Part shown: positions 18,106-26,928 of the stretch, piece by piece
Numbering within the stretch: position 1 is the first letter of the stretch
Layout: every line of letters begins with the position of its first letter
DNA from: JAPPHA01 sp963664045
Lineage (GTDB): Bacteria > Pseudomonadota > Alphaproteobacteria > Rhodobacterales > Rhodobacteraceae
Length of the DNA: 64,000 nt
Assembly (NCBI GenBank): GCA_963664045.2
Contig: CAXXGT010000001.1
Location: forward strand, 434,001-498,000
Direction: 5' to 3'
Position numbers and translations under genes: made by a program
The notes under the pieces: model-generated
Databases searched by the model: none
What the model was told of the DNA's origin: nothing
The model's input: only the letters and a program-made list of their open reading frames with translations

Positions 18106-18433
18106 CGGCGACCTTACTGCCAACTGGTGATCGCATCGACGAACGCATCCCTGACTTTGGAACAACGTGCCTGACCTGAACGGCGGTTGACTTGAAAGAG
18201 TCGCCGCCGGGTAATCATACCTCAACATGAAGAGTACCGGCGCATGAACCCCATGATCACTGCGCGCCTCTTTTGTCGCAGTCATGGCCACTTCGGATCG
18301 AGAATGACGCAAGAGTGATACGGAAATTTTGACATTTTGCCCGGGTTGCGGTTGAATCCGGGGCAAATCCGCATGTCCGTGCCATGAATGCAAGGAAGGG
18401 TTGCAGATTCTCCTGATAGCGGAGGAAGGTGTA
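18106..18433. other. Intergenic region after acpP
   Basis: These 328 bases contain no supported gene. A GC-rich inverted repeat around 18178-18210 (GGCGG..GACT with AGTC..CGCC) could end the acpP transcript, but it has no U-run. Confidence 0.4.
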
Positions 18434-19177
18434 ATGGTGATTTATCCGACGATCGAACTCAAGAATGGTCGATGCGTCAGCCTGCGTCGCGGAAATCTCG
18501 ATGATCCTCAGATCTGGCATGTCGACCCAGTCGACAAGGCGCAGGAATTCGCTGATGTCGGCGCCGAATGGGTGCACCTGACCGATCTCGACGCGATCGA
18601 CGGAAACGATGAAAACCATGACCTCGTGATCGAGATCATTCGCCGGGCAGGAATTCCCGTGCAATTGGCTGGGGGATTTCGAACGGAAGATACAGTCAGG
18701 GGGGGCATTGAACTTGGTGCCGGTCGAATCGTGATCGGAACGGCGGCTGTCCGAACCCCCGACTTGGTCAAACGGGTTGCCAAGAGTTTTCCGGATCAGA
18801 TCGTCCTTGCGGTTGACGTGTACAAGGGGAAGGTCCTGACCGACGGTTGGCGCAACACCAGCATGTTCAACACGCTTGATTTCGTTCGCGCCTTTGACAG
18901 GGTTCCGTTGTCGGCGATTCTCTTCACCGATGTCGGAGTGGAAGCCGAGGAAACGGACTTGCCGGTTTCCGAAATTGCCGCGGTGTCTTCAGCGACAATG
19001 ACGCCTGTCATCGCTAGCGGTCTCGTTCGTGAACTAGAAGACATCTCCGCGCTCAAGCGGATCGGAACCGTCCATGGCGCTGTTGTCGGGCGCGCCTTAT
19101 TCAACAGGAGCGTCGATTTGGCCGAAGCTCTCGATCTGGCAACCCCGCGGCCGGATGACGTGGTTGTCTCGGGATAG
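18434..19177 (+). CDS. HisA-like TIM-barrel protein (paralogue)
   Basis: This 247-residue (beta-alpha)8 protein is of the HisA/HisF family. It opens VIYPTIELKNGRCVSLRRG and has VQLAGGFRT, the phosphate-binding VIASGLVREL and the HGAVVGRALF loop. HisA isomerises ProFAR in histidine synthesis. This copy is not in a his operon but between acpP and fabF, and the barrel has a reduced N-terminal active-site region (ELKNGRCVSL rather than DLKDGKVVRL, with an Asp to Glu change), so it may do something else. The start ATG follows a clear GGAGGAAG site. A similar stand-alone paralogue occurs in other Rhodobacterales. Confidence 0.8.
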   Translation: MVIYPTIELKNGRCVSLRRGNLDDPQIWHVDPVDKAQEFADVGAEWVHLTDLDAIDGNDENHDLVIEIIRRAGIPVQLAGGFRTEDTVRGGIELGAGRIVIGTAAVRTPDLVKRVAKSFPDQIVLAVDVYKGKVLTDGWRNTSMFNTLDFVRAFDRVPLSAILFTDVGVEAEETDLPVSEIAAVSSATMTPVIASGLVRELEDISALKRIGTVHGAVVGRALFNRSVDLAEALDLATPRPDDVVVSG

Positions 19178-19254
19178 GCGGCAGCGAAGAGACACTTCGA
19201 GAGGACAACGGCGAACCCGGGATACGGCTTGAAGAACTGGTCGGTGCCGGAGCG

Positions 19255-19548
19255 TTGAGCCGTCTGCGTCAGGTCCGCCTCTCCGGTGCCGAACGAATGT
19301 CACCTTTGTGCGAGTCTGTCGATTTCCGCGACCTGTTGATCCTTGGCCAAACCACCGGGGTTTCCGGCCGCGCCTGGCATTGTGCCGAATTCGACCTGCC
19401 GGAAATGCACCGGATCGTGCAGGGGCCACTTGCCGCGATGGGCCGCCGGGGCCATGAACGCCTCATGCGTGCTCGCGCCCTACGACCAGGTGACGAAGAT
19501 GCCGACCCGTTCCCTGACACTTCCGCAAGCTACCCTGCAGCGCCATAA
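19255..19548 (+). CDS. Hypothetical protein, start uncertain
   Basis: The frame is open from 19159 to 19548, with codon choice like its neighbours and a sensible amino acid mix (VDFRDLLILGQTTG, PEMHRIVQGPLAAMGRRG). No ATG or GTG lies at the beginning, only TTG at 19255. A GAGAGGA site at 19200 points to a lost or unusual start upstream. The protein would be about 97 residues or more. I do not recognise the family. It may be a decayed gene between the HisA-like gene and fabF. Confidence 0.45.
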   Translation: MSRLRQVRLSGAERMSPLCESVDFRDLLILGQTTGVSGRAWHCAEFDLPEMHRIVQGPLAAMGRRGHERLMRARALRPGDEDADPFPDTSASYPAAP

Positions 19549-19661
19549 GAAATTTTGTAAAGACAGGTGCGGATGGACGTCGATTGGCCTTCATGTGCTT
19601 GTTTGTACGATGTCGAGGCATTAGGAGTCCCCGACTGTCATCAGTCTGTTGAGGAGCACAC

Positions 19662-20924
19662 ATGCGGCGGGTAGCCATTACGGGAATGGGTATGGTGTCG
19701 CCACTGGCCTGCGGGGTTGGGGAGACCTGGGATCGCGTACTGGCAGGCGAATCCGGTGCCGCACCGATCGCGCGCTTCGATGCGTCCGGTTTGACGACCA
19801 GCTATGCTTGCGAAGTACCCTTGGGCGATGGGTCGAACGGCACCTTCAATCCGGATGACTGGATGGAGCCAAAGGACCGGAGGAAGGTCGACAATTTCAT
19901 TCTCTACGCGATGGCCGCAGCCGATCAGGCGATTGCCGACGCCGCCTGGACGCCTGTTGATGAAGACGGTCGTGTTCGAACAGGTGTCATGATCGGCTCG
20001 GGGATCGGCGGACTGGAGTCAATTTCACGGGCAACCGAAATACTGAGAGACCGCGGCGCACGGAGGATTTCCCCGTTCTTCATCCCGGGAGCTCTCATCA
20101 ATCTCGCTTCGGGCCAAGTGTCCATTCGGTACGGATTCAAAGGCCCCAACCATTCAGTGGTTACCGCGTGCTCGACCGGTGCACACGCGATTGCGGACGC
20201 TTCGCGTCTCATCATGATGGGAGATGCCGATGTCATGGTCGCAGGTGGTGCTGAGAGCTCGATCACCGAACTCGGTATTGCCGGTTTCAACGCCTGTCGC
20301 GCACTCTCTACCGCCTGGGCGCATGATCCCGGTCGCGCATCGAGGCCCTGGGACAAGGAACGCGACGGTTTCGTCATGGGTGAAGGGGCCGGAGTCGTCG
20401 TCCTCGAGGACCTTGAACACGCGCGGGCACGTGGAGCAGGCATTTACGCTGAAATCCTCGGGTTTGGCCTTTCCGGTGACGCCTACCACGTGACCGCTCC
20501 GCCCGAAGACGGAAACGGCGGGTTTCGTTGCATGGAAGCTGCACTGACGAGGGCAGGGATGTCACCTCGGGAAATCGACTACATCAATGCGCATGGCACC
20601 TCGACGATGGCAGATTCGATTGAACTCGCAACCGTACAGCGCCTGCTCGGTTCCCATGCGTCCCATGTTACCATGTCTTCGACAAAATCGTCGATCGGTC
20701 ATTTACTTGGGGCGGCAGGGGCAGTCGAATTGATCTTTTGCGTATTGGCCATCAGGGACCAGGTTGCACCGCCAACGATCAACCTTGATGACCCGGAAGT
20801 CGATGCGGACATCGACCTGGCGCCGCATCGAGCCGTCAAAAGGGGAATTCAGGTCGCGTTGTCGAATTCCTTCGGATTTGGAGGAACCAACATATCCCTC
20901 GTTGTCGGAAAGGCTGCCGACTGA
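19662..20924 (+). CDS. fabF: 3-oxoacyl-ACP synthase II FabF
   Basis: This 420-residue condensing enzyme has the nucleophile Cys at about 170 in VTACSTGAHA, His in INAHGTSTM and His in SSTKSSIGHLLGAAG. It elongates acyl-ACP and is the housekeeping enzyme of the fab run. A GAGGAG ribosome site precedes the ATG. It is followed after seven bases by mltG, as is usual in alphaproteobacteria. Confidence 0.95.
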   Translation: MRRVAITGMGMVSPLACGVGETWDRVLAGESGAAPIARFDASGLTTSYACEVPLGDGSNGTFNPDDWMEPKDRRKVDNFILYAMAAADQAIADAAWTPVDEDGRVRTGVMIGSGIGGLESISRATEILRDRGARRISPFFIPGALINLASGQVSIRYGFKGPNHSVVTACSTGAHAIADASRLIMMGDADVMVAGGAESSITELGIAGFNACRALSTAWAHDPGRASRPWDKERDGFVMGEGAGVVVLEDLEHARARGAGIYAEILGFGLSGDAYHVTAPPEDGNGGFRCMEAALTRAGMSPREIDYINAHGTSTMADSIELATVQRLLGSHASHVTMSSTKSSIGHLLGAAGAVELIFCVLAIRDQVAPPTINLDDPEVDADIDLAPHRAVKRGIQVALSNSFGFGGTNISLVVGKAAD

Positions 20925-20931
20925 CGGCACC

Positions 20932-21918
20932 ATGCGGCATCTTGCTTCGAACCTCGTCAGTTTGCTTGTCGTCACGCTCGTCGTTCTTGCGGGTGTGCTT
21001 GCCTGGGGTCGCTACGAGTTCTACCGGGAAGGTCCGCTCGAAAACTCGCTGGAATTCTCGATTTCGCGAGGCGAGACCCTGGGGCCGATTTCTGAACGGC
21101 TGGAGGCCAAGGGAGCGATTTCGAGCGCGGCCATTTTCCGGATAGGGGTACGGTCACTCGATCGCGAAACCGATTTCAAGTACGGTGAATTCGAATTGCA
21201 GGCGGGCGGTTCGATGGAGTCAGTTCTGGATGCCTTGACATCAGGACGCGGAATTATTCATTGGGTTACGATTCCGGAAGGTTTCGCGGTTGCACAAGTC
21301 CTTGCACGGTTGATGGAAACCGACCAGTTGGAAGGGGACGTAACGGAAATCCCCCTCGAGGGATCGCTCGCACCTGAAACGTATGCGATCTCGCGTGGAG
21401 AATCCCGCCAGTCGGTGATCGATCGGATGAAAAATGCCCAGGACGCCATTCTCGAAGAGGCGTGGAGCAACCGAAAAACCGACCTTCCCCTGGAATCCCC
21501 GTCAGACGTGTTGATCCTGGCGTCGATTGTCGAAAAGGAAACCGGGGTTGGATCGGAAAGGGCGGAAGTCGCCGCCGTGTTTGCCAACCGGCTTCGCAGG
21601 GGTTGGCCGCTCCAGAGTGATCCCACTGTGGTGTACGGATTGACTCTCGGAAAAAATAGTCTGGGCCGCGGGCTCACACGAAGCGAGCTGGACAAGGAAA
21701 CGCCGTACAATACCTATCTCATACGCGGGCTGCCCCCGACACCGATCGCCAATCCGGGGAGGGCCGCGATCGAGGCAACTGTGCAGCCGAACGACTCGAG
21801 AAACATGTACTTCGTGGCCGACGGCTCGGGAGGGCACGCGTTTGCGGAAACGCTGGACCAGCACAACCGAAATGTGGCGAAGTGGAGGCGGATCGAACAA
21901 GAGAACGGGAATCGCTGA
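20932..21918 (+). CDS. mltG: Endolytic murein transglycosylase MltG
   Basis: This 328-residue protein has one N-terminal membrane helix (residues about 7-25, SLLVVTLVVLAGVLAWG) and a YceG/MltG domain. The catalytic glutamate is in LASIVEKETGV, followed by ANRLRRGWPLQSDPTVVYG and TPYNTYLIRGLPPTPIANPG. It cuts nascent glycan strands in the periplasm and so ends strand growth. The start is the ATG seven bases after the fabF stop. Longer in-frame sequence inside fabF is not used. Confidence 0.93.
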   Translation: MRHLASNLVSLLVVTLVVLAGVLAWGRYEFYREGPLENSLEFSISRGETLGPISERLEAKGAISSAAIFRIGVRSLDRETDFKYGEFELQAGGSMESVLDALTSGRGIIHWVTIPEGFAVAQVLARLMETDQLEGDVTEIPLEGSLAPETYAISRGESRQSVIDRMKNAQDAILEEAWSNRKTDLPLESPSDVLILASIVEKETGVGSERAEVAAVFANRLRRGWPLQSDPTVVYGLTLGKNSLGRGLTRSELDKETPYNTYLIRGLPPTPIANPGRAAIEATVQPNDSRNMYFVADGSGGHAFAETLDQHNRNVAKWRRIEQENGNR

Positions 21919-22116
21919 CTGGCGCTGACTGAACAGCTCCGGGTCTTGGCGAGAGTGCGGACAGTGCGGGACTGTACACGTCGCGCATGGGCATGACATG
22001 GCCAGCAGTTCTCAATTTGCACAGTACACGATTCACTGGATTTCGGGTAGTTTGACGGATCGTTTTGGACACGTCGTTTGCCATGCTAGGAGTGCGTCAT
22101 CCGGGTCGTGGATGAT

Positions 22117-22429
22117 TCACATTGCGCCGAAGACATGGAACACCAATTCGCCGGCCGCCGAAGTGGTGTCGATATCTACTTCGAGGCTGATCAGATTGAT
22201 CACCTGTGCTTTCAGCGTGTCGACGGTCTCGAGGAGTTCCCTGAGCGGACGCCCGAGGCGGTCAAGCCGTATCACGGCGAGCGTGCCGCCGGGCCGGGCA
22301 TAGTCGTGCAGTGCAGCGAGGCCCGGCCGGTCGAAAGTCTTTCCGGAGAGACCCTGGTCCGCTGTCGAGACCCTGGTCCGCTGTCGAGACCCTGGCGTAG
22401 CCGAGCACATCGCCTGTTCTTCGTGTCAT
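22117..22429 (-). pseudogene. Serine resolvase, N-terminal fragment broken by a 19-bp duplication
   Basis: The minus strand encodes a resolvase/invertase start: VLGYARVSTADQ with the catalytic serine, then RPGGTLAVIRLDRLGR, and it ends at GELVFHVFGAM where homologues continue. A 19-base unit beginning GACCCTGGTCCGC at 22350 and 22369 (plus strand) is tandemly duplicated and breaks the frame just after STADQG. Removing one copy restores the frame. About half of the protein (the C-terminal half) is missing here; a matching C-terminal fragment lies at 23.3 kb. Confidence 0.85.
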
Positions 22430-22471
22430 GCCTGTCTCTCGAACGACCGGTTTAGGGTTGGCTTCGCTAGC

Positions 22472-23254
22472 TCAAAGCGGACGACGCGCGAGGGAAAAGG
22501 TTTGTCCGGTCGGACCGCCTTCGGGCATCGCCGCGAGCCACATCACAAGATCGGCGACTTCATTTGGGTGTTTCACACGCTCCCATTGCGGCAGGCCGTG
22601 TGGAACTTCCGTCTTGTATTTTTCAAGCAATTCTTCCGGAGTGCTTCGGTTGACGGGATCTTCACGGCTGAATGTCGTGGTGGCGACCGGGCCGGGCACG
22701 ATGTTGTTCACGTCGATCTTGCGCGGCCAAAGTTCGTTCGCGAGGCACTCCGTGAAGATGTGCAGACCCGCCTTGGCCACGTGATAGGAGGCCGCATCCT
22801 TGCCGGCGTTCAACCCCTTGCCGGAAGAGAAGTTGAGGATCTTTCCACCATCCTCCAGGCGCTCCAGCAGGAAGCGCGTGACCATGTAGGGGCCGCGGAG
22901 ATTGATCTCGATGTTTTTCCACCAGTCGTCGGGGTCACTTTCGACCACCGTTCCACGATCCAGATAGACCCCGGCGTTATTCACGATGATGTCGACCGTG
23001 CCGAAGGTGGCAAGGACGGCACCGCAGAAGGCTTGAGTGCTTGCTGGATCGGACAGATCGGCCTGCGAAGCGAGGCACTTGCGCCCCAAAGACTCAACCG
23101 TCAGGCGCGTTTCTTCAAGATCCGCCAGTGTGCGGGCGCAGGTGGCGATATCTGCTCCCTCCGTTGCAAACCGCTCGACAATTGCGCGACCTATGCCCCG
23201 CGCGCCGCCGGTGATGACAGCTGTTTTGCCCAGAAGGGGTGTGGGCTCGTTCAT
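22472..23254 (-). CDS. SDR family oxidoreductase
   Basis: This 260-residue classical short-chain dehydrogenase has TGGARGIGRAI near residue 15, NNAGVYLDRG at about 93, a serine in ILNFSSGKG, and the YHVAKAGLH Tyr-x3-Lys catalytic pair. The substrate is unknown. It is enclosed by two resolvase fragments in the mltG/cysE island and so is probably acquired cargo. The frame is intact, with no sign of decay. Confidence 0.85.
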   Translation of the reverse strand: MNEPTPLLGKTAVITGGARGIGRAIVERFATEGADIATCARTLADLEETRLTVESLGRKCLASQADLSDPASTQAFCGAVLATFGTVDIIVNNAGVYLDRGTVVESDPDDWWKNIEINLRGPYMVTRFLLERLEDGGKILNFSSGKGLNAGKDAASYHVAKAGLHIFTECLANELWPRKIDVNNIVPGPVATTTFSREDPVNRSTPEELLEKYKTEVPHGLPQWERVKHPNEVADLVMWLAAMPEGGPTGQTFSLARRPL

Positions 23255-23293
23255 TTTTCAATCCTCATCTGTTGCTGTTGCAAGAAATTGATC

Positions 23294-23385
23294 TCAGGCG
23301 TCCTTGTGAGCAAGGTAGTGGTAGATGGTCGCCTTTGACAGGCCGTAGCTTGCCATGAGTTCTCGGATCAGGACGCCCTGCTCTC
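23294..23385 (-). pseudogene. Serine resolvase, C-terminal helix-turn-helix fragment
   Basis: The minus strand reads QGVLIRELMASYGLSK then ATIYHYLAHKDA and a stop, the DNA-binding helix-turn-helix end of a resolvase/invertase. Nothing upstream continues the protein. With the N-terminal piece at 22117-22429 on the same strand, the two parts lie in swapped order around the SDR gene. Confidence 0.75.
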
Positions 23386-23485
23386 GTCTTTAGGGCACCA
23401 ACACATTTCGTGAAAAAATGCACCTTAAGGCCCCCAGGTCCTTCGCCACCTGGCATACTTCGGGACCACCAAAATCCCGGGGTCA

Positions 23486-23748
23486 GTGCGCTGTGAAAGG
23501 CGCGTCTTCCATGCGGGTGCGAATCCCACTCAACAATTTTCGCTTTCGGTTGGTAGCAGCCAGGGCGGTTCGTGGAGGTAACGAAATGGACTGAAGCACT
23601 CTGGTGTCAAAGGGCCGCCTTGGGTGGCTTAGCGAACTGGCAGACCGGAACGCGAGTGAACACCGAGCAGGCCTCGAAACGGGTAATGCGGGAGCCGACT
23701 CTCCTGGATCAAGGGGAAGGCCGACGCCGGTTCGGGAAGCAAGCGACA
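23486..23748 (+). mobile_element. 5' fragment of type X group II intron
   Basis: The sequence begins with GTGCG and matches the first part of the type X intron at 48992 for about 260 bases (GGTGCGAATCCCACTCAAC, GTAGCAGCCAG, GGAGGTAACGAAATG, CACTCTGGTGTCAAAGG). Identity stops at about 23748, with no domain V. It is a truncated relic. Confidence 0.7.
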
Positions 23749-24563
23749 GACGCACGTTTTTTTTGCTGCCCTGGACTGGGTTTCCCGAGTTGTTTCGCGG
23801 CAAGTGGGAAGGCTTTTCCCGAATTAATCGGAACTTCAAGCGGAACAAGACGAAATCGAATGTTCGCAAGTCGGTGATTTTGAGTCGTTTTTCGGGGATC
23901 GACGAACGTGAATTCGGGAATTCTTCTTGCATGTAATCTGACAGAGAACCCGATATTGTGCCAGTATAGACCGCGCACACAAGATATCAGGGTTCCATGC
24001 CCTTCCATTTCGAAGCCATCCCAAACCGCCAGAGCAGGCCCACAATCCTCATCAGAAAGGCCTGGCGAGAGAACGGACGCCTCAAGAAGAAGACACTCGC
24101 CAACCTCACGCAACTCCCGCCCCACATCACCAACGGGATCAAGGCCCTGTTCGAGGGCGACGTCACCGTCGCCGGCCCCGAGGACATCTTCACCATCCGC
24201 AGATCCCGGCCCCATGGCCACGTCGCCGCCATCCTCGGCACCCTGCGCCGGATCGGCCTGGTGCGCATCCTCGACCGCAAGGCGGACCGCATGCGTGATC
24301 TCGCCGTCGCCGCCATTGTCGCGCGCATCGTCGATCCCGCCTCCAGGCCGGCCACCGCCCGGGCGCTGTCGCCCGAGACCGCATCGACCAGCCTCGGGGC
24401 CGCGCTCGATCTCGGGCCGGTGACCGGCAACGAGATGCTGGCCATGCTCGACTGGCTGCTGAAGCGTAAGCGGGTAAATGGCGACGTCTGATAATTCGGT
24501 TGCTCACGCGAGGGTTGGGTGGGGATACTTCCGGTCATTCATCAATGATCGGAGGAAATTGTC

Positions 24564-24848
24564 ATGTCAGGTTTGAATGGTTCGGCTGGTTCCCGTCGTG
24601 CGCCGGTGGTGCGCAGCGCAGACGAGTGGAGCGGCATCATGGCGGACTTCGAGCGCTCGGGGCTGTCGCAACGGGAGTTTTGCGAGTCCCGTGGGCTGTC
24701 CCCGAAGACCTTCGGGAACTGGCGGTGCCGTCTCCGCCCTGGGGGCGGGAAGGGTTCCTTTGTCGAACTCGCTCCGCCTGCGGTATCCGGCTGGGACGTC
24801 GAGCTTGACCTGGGCGACGGGGTCGTCCTGCGGGTTCGGCGGTCGTGA
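24564..24848 (+). CDS. tnpA: IS66 accessory protein TnpA
   Basis: This 94-residue protein has a Tc1/mariner-like helix-turn-helix: WSGIMADFERSGLSQREFCESRG then LSPKTFGNWRCRL. This is the IS66 OrfA layout, which is needed together with TnpB for transposition of IS66 elements. The stop overlaps the tnpB start region (TGATG). Confidence 0.85.
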   Translation: MSGLNGSAGSRRAPVVRSADEWSGIMADFERSGLSQREFCESRGLSPKTFGNWRCRLRPGGGKGSFVELAPPAVSGWDVELDLGDGVVLRVRRS

Positions 24849-25210
24849 TGCTCGGCGGCTGGCCGCGGGGCGGCATCTGGCTGTCGACGGACCCGGCCGA
24901 CATGCGGCGCAGTTTCGACGGGCTGTGCGCGCTGGTGTCGGGCCATCTCGGGTGCAATCCGGCCGATGGACGCTGGTACGTGTTCGTCAACCGGCGCCGG
25001 ACCATCGTAAAGGTCCTCGGCTTCGAGCGGGGCGGCTTCTTCATCTGGTCCAAGCGCCTGGAGCAGGGCCTGTTCGCCCCGCCTCCGGCCTCCGGCCATG
25101 CGGCGCTTGCATTGTCTTCGACCGAGTTGATGGCCCTGATCGACGGCATCGACGTCACCGTTCGCCGCCGTCGCAAGCGTTACGGCGGTCCCCGGCTGGC
25201 GTCCGGGTGA
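24848..25210 (+). CDS. tnpB: IS66 accessory protein TnpB (Orf2)
   Basis: This 120-residue protein is of the IS66 Orf2 family: DPADMRRSFDGLCALV, WYVFVNRRRTIVKVLGFERGG and IWSKRLEQGLF are diagnostic. The ATG overlaps the tnpA stop as TGATG, so translation is coupled. Its 3' end overlaps the convergent tnpC by 31 bases. This TnpB is unrelated to the RNA-guided TnpB of IS605 elements. Confidence 0.92.
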   Translation: MLGGWPRGGIWLSTDPADMRRSFDGLCALVSGHLGCNPADGRWYVFVNRRRTIVKVLGFERGGFFIWSKRLEQGLFAPPPASGHAALALSSTELMALIDGIDVTVRRRRKRYGGPRLASG

Positions 25211-26928
25211 GCCCGGACGACGGTCATGTCGATGCTGCCGGTCATCGGGTTGTCGGCGAAGAGCTCCTTCCACAGGCGTGGCGTCAGTTCGTGGACCCGG
25301 TCGGCCGGGTGGGTGTCGATGCGCTGGAAGACATCGCCCAGATAGGTTGCAGGGCTGATCCCGAGCAGGAAACAGGTGGCGACGAGGCTGTTGACGATCC
25401 CGACGTTCCGTGCGCCGGATTCTGTCCAGGAAAAAAGCCAGTTCTTCTGTCCCAGCTTGATGCGGCGCAGTGCGCGCTCGACACCATTCGAGTCGATCGG
25501 CACCAACGGGTCTTCGAGGAACACCTCGAGGGCCTGCTGGCGTTCGACGGCGTAGGTGACCGCCCGGCGGATCGGGTGCTTCGGCGTCAGCGCCGGGTCC
25601 CCGAGCGTCCGCTCACACCATTGCCAGAAGGCGTCGACCAGCAGGCGGGTGCGGGTGCGCCGCGCCTCCAGGCGTTCAGGCGGCGGCCGGGTACGGAATT
25701 CCTTCTCGATCCCGTACATGCCCCCGATCAGATCCAGCGCCTTCCCGGCGAACACCGGATGGTTGTCCAGCTGCTCCTCGAAATTGCGCCTCGTATGCGC
25801 CCAGCAATTTTGCTGCCTCACCGCCTCCCCCCGCGCCTCGGCGTAAGCCGCGTAGGCGCCGTAGCCGTCGCTGACCAGCGTGCCCTCGAAATCGCCGAGG
25901 AACCGCGCGACATGGTGGTGGGCGCGGGAGGGCGCGAAGTGGAACACCACTTCGTCCCGGTCGCCGAGCACCGGCCAGTAGTAGCATTGTTTCATCTTGC
26001 CCGGCCTGTCCGGGTCGCGCCCGGCCCGCACCGGCGTCTCGTCCATGACGATGACGGAACTTTCCAGAACCGAGCGGCACTGGGCCTCGAACACCGGCTC
26101 CAGCAGCGAGATCGCCCGGTTGGCCCAGCCACTCAGGGACTTGCGGCTGACGGTGATCCCGCTCTCGGCCAGCATCTGGTGCTGGCGGTAGAGGGGGAGA
26201 TGCCAGGCGAACTTGTCGACCAGCATTCCGGCGATAAAGCTCACATCGGCGCAGGAGCTCTTGAACACGCCCTCGACGGCCGGGGCGCAGACCAGGGCGC
26301 CGGAGGATCTGATCTTCGCCTTCTTGTAATGGTAACGCAGCACCACGTGGCGGATCGGCACCGATGCCAGCTTGCAGCACACCCGCTCGGAGATGATGTC
26401 GTATTCACCCTCCGCCAGCCCGTCGATCTCCGGCGGCATCACGTCGATGTCGATCACCGTCGCCTCGGGGCCGAAGCGCAGCCCGGTGCCGTTGACGGCA
26501 TCGCCACGATCCTTCTTGCGCCCGTTGACGCCGCCCCGGGGCTTCTTTTCGGCTTTCTTTTCGGCCTTTCCTTTCCTTTCGGCTTCGGGCTCATCCTCCC
26601 CGGCGTCCGGCGATGCGGCCCCGTCGGAGGAGGCGCCATCGGAGGAGGCGTCGGCGTTGCGGCGCTTCTCCGAGCGCTGGCCGTACTGCTGGCGCTCGTA
26701 GCGGGCGAGCTGGCCGCGAAGCGCACTGTTCTTCGCCACTTCCTCGGTGAGCTTGTCCTGTAGCGCGGCAATGATCGTCGACTGCGTCCCGGCAAGCCCG
26801 AACAACTCCCTGAACAGGGAGACAGCCCCCCGCAGCAGGCCGCCGCCGCCCAGCCCCGCGAACTCCGCATGGAGCCCGTCGAGCCTCTGGCGGACCGCAT
26901 CCGGGTCGGACGGGTCGATCCCGCTCAT
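25180..26928 (-). CDS. tnpC: IS66 family transposase TnpC
   Basis: This 582-residue DDE transposase has, in order: a helical and charged N-terminal region with LARYERQQYGQRSEKR; a zinc-binding region (ERVCCKLASVPIRHVVLRY); the core with VIVMDETPVRAG, LVSDGYGAYAAYA, WAHTRRNFEE and the final Glu in VERALRRIKLGQKNWLFS; and the C-terminal TnpC cap with GISPATYLGDVFQRIDTHP. The start ATG overlaps the methylase stop by four bases (ATGA). It runs opposite to tnpAB, which is unusual. Confidence 0.93.
   Translation of the reverse strand: MSGIDPSDPDAVRQRLDGLHAEFAGLGGGGLLRGAVSLFRELFGLAGTQSTIIAALQDKLTEEVAKNSALRGQLARYERQQYGQRSEKRRNADASSDGASSDGAASPDAGEDEPEAERKGKAEKKAEKKPRGGVNGRKKDRGDAVNGTGLRFGPEATVIDIDVMPPEIDGLAEGEYDIISERVCCKLASVPIRHVVLRYHYKKAKIRSSGALVCAPAVEGVFKSSCADVSFIAGMLVDKFAWHLPLYRQHQMLAESGITVSRKSLSGWANRAISLLEPVFEAQCRSVLESSVIVMDETPVRAGRDPDRPGKMKQCYYWPVLGDRDEVVFHFAPSRAHHHVARFLGDFEGTLVSDGYGAYAAYAEARGEAVRQQNCWAHTRRNFEEQLDNHPVFAGKALDLIGGMYGIEKEFRTRPPPERLEARRTRTRLLVDAFWQWCERTLGDPALTPKHPIRRAVTYAVERQQALEVFLEDPLVPIDSNGVERALRRIKLGQKNWLFSWTESGARNVGIVNSLVATCFLLGISPATYLGDVFQRIDTHPADRVHELTPRLWKELFADNPMTGSIDMTVVRAHPDASRGPP

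Noticed and set aside
23483..23980. Minus-strand frame of 165 codons
   Set aside because: It is the antisense of the type X intron fragment; a related frame at 48894-49301 has the same origin.
24577..26763. Plus-strand open frame of 728 codons across the IS66-type element
   Set aside because: It is antisense to tnpC and out of frame with tnpA and tnpB. Its arginine/alanine-rich product is a GC-driven shadow; tnpC on the other strand has all family motifs.
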